Below, piece by piece: positions 8,732-16,490 of a stretch of DNA of 64,000 nucleotides. A program made the translations under genes and the position numbers. The DNA comes from an uncultured Negativicutes bacterium. GTDB taxonomy: Bacteria > Bacillota > Negativicutes > Veillonellales > Megasphaeraceae. The DNA is taken from contig CAADUJ010000007.1 in assembly GCA_900752195.1 (NCBI GenBank), positions 62,001 through 126,000 on the forward strand, given 5' to 3'. Under the pieces are notes generated by a model that saw only the letters and a program-made list of their open reading frames with translations, searched no databases and had not been told where the DNA came from. The first letter of the stretch is position 1. Every line of letters starts with the position of its first letter.

Positions 8732-9217
8732 ATGCATATCGTAATGGTAGAACCGGAAATTCCCGGCAACACTGGAAATATCGCCAGACTTTGCGCAGCA
8801 AATCATATTACGCTGCATCTGGTCAAGCCGTTAGGGTTTTCGTTGGATGATAAGCATCTTAAACGGGCCGGCCTTGATTATTGGCCCTTGGTGGATGTGA
8901 AGGTCCATGATAATTTTGATGAAGTGTTAGAAGAATATAAAGGACATCGTTTCTTTTATTTAACGACGAAATCGGAACAATGTTATGCAGATATTCAATT
9001 TCAATATGACGACATGCTCGTCTTTGGCAAGGAAACGAAGGGCCTTCCGGAATCGTTATTGAAAAAGTATCCTGAAAGCTGTTTCCGCATCCCCATGGTG
9101 GATAAAGCCCGGAGTTTGAATTTATCGAATTCCGTCGCTATTGTGTCTTATGAAGCATTGCGGCAACTCGGTTTTCCCGATATGGCAAAAAGCGGCATAG
9201 GAATCAAACACCTATAA
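8732..9217 (+). CDS. trmL: tRNA (cytidine/uridine-34-2'-O)-methyltransferase TrmL
   Basis: A 161-residue single-domain SPOUT methyltransferase that 2'-O-methylates the wobble base of tRNA-Leu. Family marks are the N-terminal EPEIPGNTGNIAR, the middle FGKETKGLPE and the knot sequence IPMVDKARSLNLSNSVAIV. The start at 8732 is supported by GGAGAG and by family alignment; the open frame extends further upstream into the promoter. It shares the window with its likely substrate class, tRNA-Leu(UAG) at 63830. Confidence 0.93.
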   Translation: MHIVMVEPEIPGNTGNIARLCAANHITLHLVKPLGFSLDDKHLKRAGLDYWPLVDVKVHDNFDEVLEEYKGHRFFYLTTKSEQCYADIQFQYDDMLVFGKETKGLPESLLKKYPESCFRIPMVDKARSLNLSNSVAIVSYEALRQLGFPDMAKSGIGIKHL

Positions 9218-9239
9218 TATAGTGCGAGGAGCGTTACAT

Positions 9240-9590
9240 ATGAGCAACATCGAAGACAAGACAACTGAATTAGCCAAAGCCATTCAGGAGGATAGCGACT
9301 ATAAAGCTCTGTTGGAAGCAGGGAAAAAGCTCGCTGAAGATGAAAAGACGATGCGTCACGTTCAGGAATATCTGACGCTGGAAGCAGAGCTTGCCTATGC
9401 GCAGGCTGTAGGCAACAAGCCAATCCGCAAGAAATTGGAACAATTAGAGCAGGCTAAGAAAATCGTAGAAAAACGGCCTCTTGCCGTAGAATACCTGCAA
9501 TATTATCGAAAATGGAATCAAATTGGCGGTACGATTTTGAGCACCATCCAGGGTGCCATGGCAGAAGGACTGAGGATTCTTGATAAATAA
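9240..9590 (+). CDS. YlbF/YmcA family protein
   Basis: A 116-residue, almost entirely helical protein of the YlbF family. In Bacillus, YlbF with YmcA and YaaT (the Y-complex) guides RNase Y cleavage and affects competence and biofilm formation. Visible marks are the N-terminal helix with LAKAIQEDSDY and repeated helical Leu/Ala heptads. The ATG at 9240 follows GCGAGGAG. It overlaps murB by 11 bases, so the two are translationally coupled. Confidence 0.8.
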   Translation: MSNIEDKTTELAKAIQEDSDYKALLEAGKKLAEDEKTMRHVQEYLTLEAELAYAQAVGNKPIRKKLEQLEQAKKIVEKRPLAVEYLQYYRKWNQIGGTILSTIQGAMAEGLRILDK

Positions 9591-10506
9591 GTATGCATTG
9601 ACAAGGGCCATAACAGAATTAGCTAAGGTGTTTCCAAAAGGCCAGATATTATTCGATGAACCGATGGGAAACCATACGACCTTTGCTGTTGGCGGACCGG
9701 CAGATGTGTTCATCCTGCCTCATACTGTCAAGGAAATGTCCCTGGCCATCAGACTGGCCCGGGAAGCCGATGTACCCGTTACGGTGTTGGGCGGCGGATC
9801 GAATGTCCTCGTTCTCGATGGCGGAATCCGCGGCATTGTCATCCAGCTCAATGAGATGAATAAGTTCTTGTCTACACACGAAAACAAAATCCTGGCCAGT
9901 GCCGGGTTCATGCTCAAAGATGTCTGTGCCTTTGCCCAGGAAAACGCCTTGACGGGTATGGAATTTGCTTGTGGCATTCCCGGTACCTTAGGCGGTGCTG
10001 TGTTTATGAATGCCGGTGCCTATGGCGGTGAAATGAGCCATATCGTGTCACGTGTCCGCACGGTATCCCGCACGGGGAGCGTCCATACCTATGAAGAAGG
10101 TCAATTCGGCTTCGGCTATCGCCAGAGCATTTTCCAGAAACTTCAGGAATACGTCGTAGAAGTGGAACTGGCCTTGGCACCTGGTAAAAAAGAAGAGATT
10201 CAAGCTACCATGGATGACCTCATGGAACGGCGCCGAAGCAAACAGCCTTTGGAAATGCACAGTGCAGGCAGTACGTTCAAACGGCCGCCAGGATATTTTG
10301 CCGGTACCCTTATCGATCAGACAGGGCTTAAAGGACTTTCCTGCGGCGATGCACAAGTTTCCATGAAACATGCCGGATTCGTCGTCAATAGAGGCCATGC
10401 GACGGCACGAGATGTGCTCCATGTCATCCATGAAGTACAAAAACGTGTTGCCGATGCCCACGGTGTCCATTTGGAGACAGAAGTGCGAATTATCGGCGAA
10501 GAATGA
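9580..10506 (+). CDS. murB: UDP-N-acetylenolpyruvoylglucosamine reductase
   Basis: The FAD enzyme that makes UDP-MurNAc for peptidoglycan; 308 residues is the usual length for the shorter Firmicute type. Marks are NHTTFAVGGPAD, LGGGSNVLV (FAD binding), GMEFACGIPGTLGGA, the FGYRQSIF segment, and AGSTFKRPPGYFAG with the catalytic serine region. The start appears to be TTG at 9580, inside the ylbF coding end and behind GAGGA. The next in-frame ATG is far too late, so the rare start is well supported. Confidence 0.95.
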   Translation: MINKYALTRAITELAKVFPKGQILFDEPMGNHTTFAVGGPADVFILPHTVKEMSLAIRLAREADVPVTVLGGGSNVLVLDGGIRGIVIQLNEMNKFLSTHENKILASAGFMLKDVCAFAQENALTGMEFACGIPGTLGGAVFMNAGAYGGEMSHIVSRVRTVSRTGSVHTYEEGQFGFGYRQSIFQKLQEYVVEVELALAPGKKEEIQATMDDLMERRRSKQPLEMHSAGSTFKRPPGYFAGTLIDQTGLKGLSCGDAQVSMKHAGFVVNRGHATARDVLHVIHEVQKRVADAHGVHLETEVRIIGEE

Positions 10507-10516
10507 AAATAAGTCC

Positions 10517-10545
10517 TTGAATTATAAAGTTGCCTATGATATACT
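10517..10545 (+). promoter_or_regulatory. Promoter of rpmE
   Basis: TTGAAT (10517-10522), 17-base spacer, TATACT (10540-10545). Confidence 0.65.
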
Positions 10546-10590
10546 ATTCAAGCATAGGTTTTGAAAGAAACATGAGAAGAGGTGTAAATC

Positions 10591-10800
10591 GTGAAAGAAG
10601 GAATTCATCCGAACTACGGCGTAGCGAAGGTTACATGCGCTTGTGGCAATACCTTTGAAACAGGTTCCACGAAAAAGGAACTGCGTGTTGAAATTTGCTC
10701 TAAATGCCATCCGTTCTTTACGGGTCAGCAGCGTGCTCAGCAGGCTCGTGGCCGTATTGAACAGTTCAATAAACGTTATGGTAAAAAAGCTAGTAAATAA
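10591..10800 (+). CDS. rpmE: 50S ribosomal protein L31, zinc-binding (C+) form
   Basis: A 69-residue ribosomal protein with the four zinc cysteines at 16, 18, 37 and 40 (CACG and CSKCHPFFTG). This is the C+ paralogue, which stores zinc, rather than the Cys-free form made under zinc starvation. It starts at GTG behind AGAGGTG. It has its own promoter and is followed by a small perfect hairpin before the DUF1385 gene. Confidence 0.97.
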   Translation: MKEGIHPNYGVAKVTCACGNTFETGSTKKELRVEICSKCHPFFTGQQRAQQARGRIEQFNKRYGKKASK

Positions 10801-10815
10801 GCAGTACAAGTGTGC

Positions 10816-10837
10816 AGCAGAGCAGAAATGCTCTGCT
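10816..10837 (+). terminator. GAAA-loop hairpin between rpmE and DUF1385
   Basis: A perfect 9-bp stem AGCAGAGCA/TGCTCTGCT with a GAAA tetraloop, followed by CTATTTGT rather than a clean T-run. It may be a partial terminator or an mRNA processing/stability element that uncouples rpmE from the genes behind it. Confidence 0.5.
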
Positions 10838-10869
10838 CTATTTGTATGTATAGAAACGAGGTGTGCTCC

Positions 10870-11823
10870 ATGAAGAAACCCACTACCTACGTAGGTGGAC
10901 AGGCTGTCATAGAAGGTGTCATGATGCGTGGCCCTGAATATATTGCGACGGCTGTACGCACGCCGTCTGGTGACATTACTGTAAGGAAAGATAAAGTCCA
11001 TTCCCTGGCCGAACGCTATCCCATCTTAAAGAAGCCTTTTGTGCGGGGGACGCTGGCATTATTTGAATCTCTTGTATATGGCATGAAATCCCTGTCTTAT
11101 TCGGCTCAGATGTCTGGTGAAGAAGACGATGATGAGCCCATTACGAAGACCCAGCTGGCCGTGACGATGACCGTTTCCATCATCTTTGCCATCGTCCTTT
11201 TTCTGGTCATTCCGACGTATAGCGTCAAATTCATTCCTGCCATTGCAGACAGTCCCTTTCAACTAAATATCGTAGAAGGCATTGTACGCCTTGCTATTTT
11301 TCTTGCCTACCTTTGGGGCATATCCCTTACATCGGATATACGCCGTGTCTATGAATACCATGGTGCCGAACACAAAACCATCTGGACCTATGAATCAGGT
11401 GAGGACCTGACGGTGGAAAACGTCAAGAAGCACAGCCGTCTTCATCCACGGTGCGGGACGAATTTCCTGCTCATCGTCATGGTCGTATCGATTTTTGTCT
11501 TCGCCTTTTTAGGTTGGCCCAATCTGGTAGAACGCGTTGTATCCCGTATCCTTCTCATGCCCGTCGTGGCAGGCATCAGTTATGAAATGATCCGCCTGGC
11601 AGCGCGTACGACGAATCCCGTCGTGCAGGCCTTGTTCAAACCGGGCTTGTACCTGCAATATCTGACGACGCGCGAACCCCACGGTGACCAGATTGAGGTA
11701 GCCATTGAAGCCCTCAACGCGGCGAAACCGGTAGAAGGTGACGACGGCGCCGTCAAGGTGGAAATCATATCAAACGACGGCCCTGCATTGGAAGAGGAAG
11801 GCCCTTCTGAACATGCAAGTTAA
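10870..11823 (+). CDS. DUF1385 membrane protein
   Basis: A 317-residue membrane protein of the DUF1385 family. Marks are VGGQAVIEGVMMRGP at the N-terminus, the AEHKTIWTYE segment and HPRCGTNF in the middle, and three to four hydrophobic helices between about residues 90 and 260. The function is unknown, but it is conserved in Firmicutes in exactly this place, between rpmE and prfA. The ATG at 10870 follows GAGGTG; the longer open frame upstream overlaps the hairpin. Confidence 0.9.
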   Translation: MKKPTTYVGGQAVIEGVMMRGPEYIATAVRTPSGDITVRKDKVHSLAERYPILKKPFVRGTLALFESLVYGMKSLSYSAQMSGEEDDDEPITKTQLAVTMTVSIIFAIVLFLVIPTYSVKFIPAIADSPFQLNIVEGIVRLAIFLAYLWGISLTSDIRRVYEYHGAEHKTIWTYESGEDLTVENVKKHSRLHPRCGTNFLLIVMVVSIFVFAFLGWPNLVERVVSRILLMPVVAGISYEMIRLAARTTNPVVQALFKPGLYLQYLTTREPHGDQIEVAIEALNAAKPVEGDDGAVKVEIISNDGPALEEEGPSEHAS

Positions 11824-11876
11824 CGGTGTATCCCGTCTTACTTATATATCGTTCCTCGTAAAGGAGAGACTACGTT

Positions 11877-12962
11877 TTGTTTATCGATAAAGTACAGGCT
11901 GTAGAAAATAAGTTCATCGATCTGGAACAACGTATTAGTGACCCTTCTGTCATTGCCAGACAAGATGAATGGCAGAAACTGACGAAAGAACATGCCTCAT
12001 TGGCACCTATTGTCGAAGCGTTCCGGACATATAAAGATGTGACGGAACAAATCAAGGGCGATGAAGAACTCATGAAGGATCCTGAAAGTGACGATGAAAT
12101 CAAAGCCATGGCAAAGGATGAGCTGACAGATCTGGAAAAGCAGCGCACGCAATTGGAAGAAAAACTCCACATCCTCATGCTGCCTAAGGATCCTCGTGAT
12201 GACAAAAACGTCATCATGGAAATCCGCGGTGGCGCCGGTGGCGACGAAGCAGCCCTTTTTGCGGGCGATTTGTTCCGCATGTATATGAAATACATAGAAA
12301 AACAACCTGGTTGGAAGGCCAATATCATCAGCTCTAATGCGCCTGAATTGGGAGGCTTCAAGGAAGTCATCTTTTCCGTTGAAGGCAACGGCGTTTTTGG
12401 TAAGCTGAAATATGAATCAGGCGTCCATCGCGTCCAGCGTGTCCCCGTGACAGAAGCTGGCGGCCGGATTCATACGTCGACGGCAACTGTCGCCGTATTG
12501 CCGGAAGCGGAAGACGTCGAAGTCAACTTGAATATGGACGATGTCCGCGTCGATTACTTCCGTGCCAGCGGGGCCGGCGGCCAGCACGTCAATAAGACGA
12601 GTTCTGCTGTCCGTATGACGCATATCCCGACGGGCATCGTCGTCGAATGCCAGGATGAACGGTCTCAGCTGGAAAACCGTGCCAAAGCAGTACGCGTCTT
12701 GAAAGCGCGACTCCTCGACAAAGCGCAGCAAGAAGCGGATGCAGAAGTTACAGAAGCGCGGCGCAGTCAGGTCGGTACCGGTGACAGAAGCGAACGGATC
12801 AGGACGTATAATTTCCCTCAGGGACGTGTCACAGACCATCGCATCAACCTGACGCTGTATAAATTGGAAAATGTCCTCAATGGCGATATTGACGAATTTA
12901 TCCAGGCCTTGGCAGAAACACGTCAGGCCGAACTGATGAAGGAAGAAAATGAAAATGCCTAA
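11877..12962 (+). CDS. prfA: Peptide chain release factor 1
   Basis: Recognises UAA and UAG and triggers peptide release; 361 residues. The GGQ catalytic motif is at residues 234-236 and the codon-recognition PxT region reads RVPVTEAGG (PVT where many bacteria have PAT). The start is TTG at 11877, placed behind AAGGAGAG. It overlaps prmC by 14 bases; PrmC methylates the GGQ glutamine of this protein, so the coupling is functional. Confidence 0.97.
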   Translation: MFIDKVQAVENKFIDLEQRISDPSVIARQDEWQKLTKEHASLAPIVEAFRTYKDVTEQIKGDEELMKDPESDDEIKAMAKDELTDLEKQRTQLEEKLHILMLPKDPRDDKNVIMEIRGGAGGDEAALFAGDLFRMYMKYIEKQPGWKANIISSNAPELGGFKEVIFSVEGNGVFGKLKYESGVHRVQRVPVTEAGGRIHTSTATVAVLPEAEDVEVNLNMDDVRVDYFRASGAGGQHVNKTSSAVRMTHIPTGIVVECQDERSQLENRAKAVRVLKARLLDKAQQEADAEVTEARRSQVGTGDRSERIRTYNFPQGRVTDHRINLTLYKLENVLNGDIDEFIQALAETRQAELMKEENENA

Positions 12963-13815
12963 AGTATGGACTGTCGGGGCTATTTTGCAGTGGACCGTAG
13001 ACTTTTTTACGCAAAAGGGGTTGGAATCGCCACGCCTCGATGCGGAAATCTTATTGGCCCACGTCTTGCAGAAAGAACGGATTTATCTATACGCCCATTA
13101 CGATGAACCGTTGTCGTCAGAGGAACGGGCTGCTTACAGGGAACTCGTCATCAAACGGGCCCAGCGGTATTCTGTTGCCCATCTTTTAGGAGTCCGCCCC
13201 TTTATGGGGCTCGACTTCAGCGTGAATGAAGATGTCCTCGTGCCACGGCCGGAAACGGAAATGCTCGTTGAAACCGTATTGTCCTATGAAAAAAAGGATG
13301 CCTCGTTCTCCGTACTCGATATGGGGACGGGAAGCGGTGCCATTTTAATCAGCATCCTTCATGAACGGCCGAACGCGACAGGTCTTGCCGTCGATATTTC
13401 GCCAAAGGCTCTGGACGTAGCCAGAAAAAATGGTCAGGCCTTAGGCGTAGCCGACAGGATAACCTTTTTAGAAAGTAATCTCTTCGAAGCCGTTCCCAAA
13501 GGTACGTTTGATTGGATTGTCTCCAATCCGCCTTATCTGACGGCCTACGACATGGAACACTTGCAGCCGGAAGTCCGCCATGATCCAGAAAGTGCCTTGT
13601 ATGGCGGTGTCGATGGTCTTGATTTCTATCATGCGCTGGCAGATAAGAGCGCAGCCTATGTCAAGCCTCGCGGCTATATTGCTGTAGAAGTCGGTGCAGG
13701 ACAAAGTAAGAAGGTGGCCGACCTTTTTACGACGACAGGCGCTTTTTCCCTTACGGATATCGTAGTCGATTATGGCGGCATTGAACGTGTCGTCCTTTGT
13801 CAACGAAAAGAGTAG
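12949..13815 (+). CDS. prmC: Release factor glutamine methyltransferase
   Basis: A 288-residue SAM-dependent N5-glutamine methyltransferase acting on the GGQ of RF1 and RF2. It has the N-terminal helical substrate domain, the SAM motif VLDMGTGSGAI and the catalytic NPPY (in IVSNPPYLTA). It starts inside the prfA end (ATG 12949, with another in-frame ATG two codons on). sua5 follows after 3 bases. Confidence 0.96.
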   Translation: MKMPKVWTVGAILQWTVDFFTQKGLESPRLDAEILLAHVLQKERIYLYAHYDEPLSSEERAAYRELVIKRAQRYSVAHLLGVRPFMGLDFSVNEDVLVPRPETEMLVETVLSYEKKDASFSVLDMGTGSGAILISILHERPNATGLAVDISPKALDVARKNGQALGVADRITFLESNLFEAVPKGTFDWIVSNPPYLTAYDMEHLQPEVRHDPESALYGGVDGLDFYHALADKSAAYVKPRGYIAVEVGAGQSKKVADLFTTTGAFSLTDIVVDYGGIERVVLCQRKE

Positions 13816-13818
13816 AGT

Positions 13819-14871
13819 ATGATGAAAAAGACAAAAGTTGTTTCCATTACAGATATAGAACGAGATGCAACGTTATTGGAAGAAGCGGGCGAAATCATCC
13901 GTCATGGCGGCATTGTCGTATTTCCAACAGAAACGGTATATGGCATCGGCGCCAATGGGTTAGATGCGGCGGCATGCCGCTCCATTTATGAAGCCAAAGG
14001 CCGTCCCAGTGACAATCCTCTCATCCTGACCGTACCTGATCAGGATGCAGTGGCATCTGTGGCGGCTACGATTTCTCCTACCGCACAGAAGTTGCTTGAT
14101 ACCTTCTGGCCGGGACCGCTGACGATTATCTTTCCACGTAAGGATTGTGTGCCAGATGCGGCAACAGGCGGACTGGATACAGTGGCCTTACGTTGCCCGG
14201 ATCACGCCATTGCCACAGCCTTTTTAAAAGCCTGTGCCGTCCCCGTCGCAGCGCCAAGTGCCAATCTTTCAGGTCGGCCGAGCCCGACGACGGCAGAAGA
14301 GGTATATCACGACATGAATGGTCGCGTCGATATGATTATCGATGGCGGACCTTGCCATATTGGCGTTGAATCGACGATTGTCGAATGTGGCCCTGATGGT
14401 GGTGTGACAATCCTTCGTCCCGGTGGCGTGACGGAAGAATTGCTCCACCAGGTCGTAGGACACGTCGATGTCGATCATAGCCTGATTACGGGAAAAGGTG
14501 TACCGAAAGCACCGGGCATGAAATATCGCCATTATGCGCCGACAGCACCGATGACGGTGTACGTAGGCACTGTGGGCCACGTGCGCCAGGCCATGCAGAA
14601 GGCATATGACGAGTTGACAAAGGAAGGTAAAATCGTGGGCTTTCTGGTAAGTCGCGAAGTCAGTGAATCCTTCCCGAAGGACCGGATGTATATATTTGGC
14701 AGCCATAACGACAAGCCGTCATTGGCAAGCCAGCTCTATACGGGATTGCTCTTTTTCGACAGCGTTCACGTCGATTATATCCTGGCTGAAGGCACCGATG
14801 AAGAAGGATTGGGCATGGCTATTATGAATCGGATGAAAAAAGCGGCCGGTGGTCATGTCATCATGGTATAG
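13819..14871 (+). CDS. sua5: Threonylcarbamoyl-AMP synthase, Sua5 type
   Basis: Makes L-threonylcarbamoyl-AMP for the t6A37 modification of ANN-decoding tRNAs. At 350 residues it is the two-domain Sua5 form. An N-terminal YrdC domain (GGIVVFPTETVYGIGANGLD, KGRPSDNPL, APSANLSGRPSPT) is followed by a C-terminal Sua5 domain (SPGMKYRHYAP-like APGMKYRHYAP, then a Rossmann-like end). It is co-transcribed with prfA and prmC. Confidence 0.94.
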   Translation: MMKKTKVVSITDIERDATLLEEAGEIIRHGGIVVFPTETVYGIGANGLDAAACRSIYEAKGRPSDNPLILTVPDQDAVASVAATISPTAQKLLDTFWPGPLTIIFPRKDCVPDAATGGLDTVALRCPDHAIATAFLKACAVPVAAPSANLSGRPSPTTAEEVYHDMNGRVDMIIDGGPCHIGVESTIVECGPDGGVTILRPGGVTEELLHQVVGHVDVDHSLITGKGVPKAPGMKYRHYAPTAPMTVYVGTVGHVRQAMQKAYDELTKEGKIVGFLVSREVSESFPKDRMYIFGSHNDKPSLASQLYTGLLFFDSVHVDYILAEGTDEEGLGMAIMNRMKKAAGGHVIMV

Positions 14872-14879
14872 ACTTATCC

Positions 14880-14908
14880 TTGCAGGCGTCTTCTGTGGGG
14901 AGTATAAT
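14880..14908 (+). promoter_or_regulatory. Promoter of rpiB
   Basis: TTGCAG (14880-14885), 17-base spacer, TATAAT (14903-14908), 54 bases before the rpiB ATG. Confidence 0.75.
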
Positions 14909-14961
14909 AGTGTGAGAAATTTTGAGTAACAGTTCGATGTAGACCAGTAGGAGGTAGTGTA

Positions 14962-15399
14962 ATGAAGCTTGTCATCGGTAGTGATCATGGCGGATTTGAT
15001 TTGAAGGAAAATATCAAGGCATATTTGGACGAACAAGGTATTGCTTATACGGATTATGGTACCCACACGCCAGAACGTTGTGATTATCCTGTCGTCGCTA
15101 AAAAAGTGGCTGAAGCCGTTGCAGATGGAACCTTTGATAGAGGTATCCTCATCTGCGGCACTGGCATCGGTATCGGTATTGCAGCGAACAAAGTTCACGG
15201 CATCCGGGCGGCCCTTTGCCATGATATGTTTTCGGCTGAATATTGCCGTCGCCACAACGATGCTAATATCCTGACCATGGGTGGTCGTATCATCGGACCA
15301 GGACTGGCACGGGAAATCGTCCGCATCTTCTTGTCTACCGGCTTTGACGGCGGTCGCCATGAAGTGCGCGTCAACATGATAAAGGAAATGGATAAATAA
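14962..15399 (+). CDS. rpiB: Ribose-5-phosphate isomerase B
   Basis: A 145-residue RpiB/LacAB isomerase that interconverts ribose 5-phosphate and ribulose 5-phosphate. Marks are the N-terminal GSDHGGFDLKE, the anion-hole region ILICGTGIGIGIAANK and the CHDMFSAEYCRRHNDANIL helix. The catalytic cysteine is in ICGTG. The ATG follows AGGAGG. It pairs with upp downstream, an arrangement frequent in Clostridia and Negativicutes. Confidence 0.95.
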   Translation: MKLVIGSDHGGFDLKENIKAYLDEQGIAYTDYGTHTPERCDYPVVAKKVAEAVADGTFDRGILICGTGIGIGIAANKVHGIRAALCHDMFSAEYCRRHNDANILTMGGRIIGPGLAREIVRIFLSTGFDGGRHEVRVNMIKEMDK

Positions 15400-15421
15400 G
15401 TAGAGAAAGGAACGGAACAAC

Positions 15422-16045
15422 ATGCAAGTACAAGTAATGAACCACCCCCTTATTCAGCATAAGGTTACGTTAATGCGTAAAAAAGACACAGGCTCGAAGG
15501 ACTTCCGCGAACTTTTGGAAGAAATAACCATGCTTATGGGCTATGAAATTACGAGAGACCTTCCCTTAGAAGACATTACCATTGAAACGCCCTTGCAGAC
15601 TATGACGGGCAAACAAATCAGCGGTAAAAAGCTCGTCGTCGTTCCTATTCTCCGCGCAGGTCTCGGCATGGTACAAGGTATCTTGAACCTCATTCCAACG
15701 GCAAAAGTCGGCCATATCGGCCTATATCGCGATCCGGAAACGAAGAAACCTGTGGAATACTATTGCAAGATGCCTGACATCGATGGCCGTGAATTCATCA
15801 TCTGCGATCCCATGCTCGCCACAGGCGGCAGTGCATGTGCAGCCATTACGATGTTGAAAAAACGGGGAATCCAGAATATTAAGTTTATTTGCCTCGTCGC
15901 AGCACCGGAAGGCGTACAGGCATTGAATAAAGAACATCCTGACGTCAAGATTTATACAGCAGCTCTCGACGATCGCCTCAACGAAAACTGCTATATCCTT
16001 CCTGGCCTCGGCGATGCCGGTGACCGTATCTTCGGTACGAAATAA
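15422..16045 (+). CDS. upp: Uracil phosphoribosyltransferase
   Basis: A 207-residue salvage enzyme that converts uracil and PRPP to UMP. It shows the PRPP-binding motif DPMLATGGSA and the uracil site near the C-terminus (YILPGLGDAGDRIFGT). RILRAG-type residues appear as VPILRAGLGM. It is the last gene of the rpiB transcript and is followed by a strong terminator. Confidence 0.96.
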   Translation: MQVQVMNHPLIQHKVTLMRKKDTGSKDFRELLEEITMLMGYEITRDLPLEDITIETPLQTMTGKQISGKKLVVVPILRAGLGMVQGILNLIPTAKVGHIGLYRDPETKKPVEYYCKMPDIDGREFIICDPMLATGGSACAAITMLKKRGIQNIKFICLVAAPEGVQALNKEHPDVKIYTAALDDRLNENCYILPGLGDAGDRIFGTK

Positions 16046-16058
16046 CTACGAAGAAACC

Positions 16059-16097
16059 ATGCTCATTCCTGTTCTATAGGGAATGAGCATTTTTTTG
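16059..16097 (+). terminator. Intrinsic terminator after upp
   Basis: An 11-bp perfect stem ATGCTCATTCC/GGAATGAGCAT followed by seven T residues. Confidence 0.92.
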
Positions 16098-16152
16098 CAT
16101 AGAGATTCATGCGACAGTGGAAGCGAAAAATATATTTGTACCAATTGGGTAC

Positions 16153-16181
16153 TTGACAAGAATATATTTAAAGTGTACAAT
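16153..16181 (+). promoter_or_regulatory. Distal promoter (P1) of the sulfate operon
   Basis: TTGACA (16153-16158), 17-base spacer, TACAAT (16176-16181). Expected transcription start is about 16188. This would give a leader of about 300 bases that carries the candidate peptide, the inverted repeat and the SAM-I riboswitch. Confidence 0.8.
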
Positions 16182-16230
16182 TCAGGTAATGTTTATGAAA
16201 AACAATTTGAAATAAACGAGGTATGTTACG

Positions 16231-16275
16231 ATGAGGTACTTAAAAAATTTGACCATCATGTGTTGTACAATCTAA
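16231..16275 (+). CDS. Candidate 14-residue leader peptide with tandem Cys codons
   Basis: A short open frame reading MRYLKNLTIMCCTI, with GAGGT eight bases before its ATG (16218-16222) and a good promoter 50 bases upstream. Its adjacent TGT TGT codons (16261-16266) fall on the left arm of the 10-bp inverted repeat at 16262-16289, ahead of a cysteine-biosynthesis operon. This is the layout of a translation-sensed attenuator. It is small enough to arise by chance, and no classic terminator directly follows the repeat, so confidence is limited. Confidence 0.4.
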   Translation: MRYLKNLTIMCCTI

Positions 16276-16289
16276 TCGTATTGTACAAC
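16262..16289. repeat. 10-bp perfect inverted repeat in sulfate operon leader
   Basis: GTTGTACAAT (16262-16271), loop of 8, ATTGTACAAC (16280-16289). It may act as an RNA hairpin or as a regulator-binding site; its right arm overlaps the -35 of the proximal promoter candidate. Confidence 0.75.
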
Positions 16290-16310
16290 TACGAAATATG
16301 AAAATACAAT
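16281..16310 (+). promoter_or_regulatory. Candidate proximal promoter (P2) just before the riboswitch
   Basis: TTGTAC (16281-16286), 18-base spacer, TACAAT (16305-16310). A start near 16317 would place the riboswitch at the very 5' end of the transcript, which is usual for S-box leaders. Confidence 0.5.
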
Positions 16311-16320
16311 ACGAGCTACA

Positions 16321-16416
16321 TTCATCAAGAGCAACGGAAGGACTGGCCTAATGATGTTGCGGCAACCTACAGGATTGTAAGGTGCCAATTCCAGCAGGAA
16401 TACCCTGACAGATGAA
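16321..16416 (+). ncRNA. SAM-I (S-box) riboswitch
   Basis: The conserved S-box core is visible. P1 is TTCATC/GATGAA (16321-16326 with 16411-16416). Between its strands are AAGAGC, GGACTGGCC, GCGGCAACC and GGTGCCAATTCCAGC in the canonical order. It binds S-adenosylmethionine, which stabilises P1 and lets the terminator at 16441 form. CAGATG (16409-16414) can alternatively pair with CATCTG (16444-16449) as an antiterminator. It therefore shuts off the cysK-to-cysN operon when SAM is plentiful. Confidence 0.95.
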
Positions 16417-16440
16417 GTATGGGCATACGTTTACGTTTCG

Positions 16441-16471
16441 CGCCATCTGCATTGTCAGATGGCGTTTTTTT
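16441..16471 (+). terminator. Riboswitch-controlled terminator
   Basis: CGCCATCTG/CAGATGGCG stem followed by seven T residues, 20 bases before cysK. It is the expression platform of the SAM-I riboswitch. Confidence 0.92.
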
Positions 16472-16490
16472 GTATCAAGGAGTGAAGACG

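Noticed and set aside
16083..16301. 72-codon plus-strand open frame after upp
   Set aside because: It starts inside the upp terminator, has no ribosome site, and runs through the sulfate-operon promoter and inverted repeat in a different frame from the candidate leader peptide.
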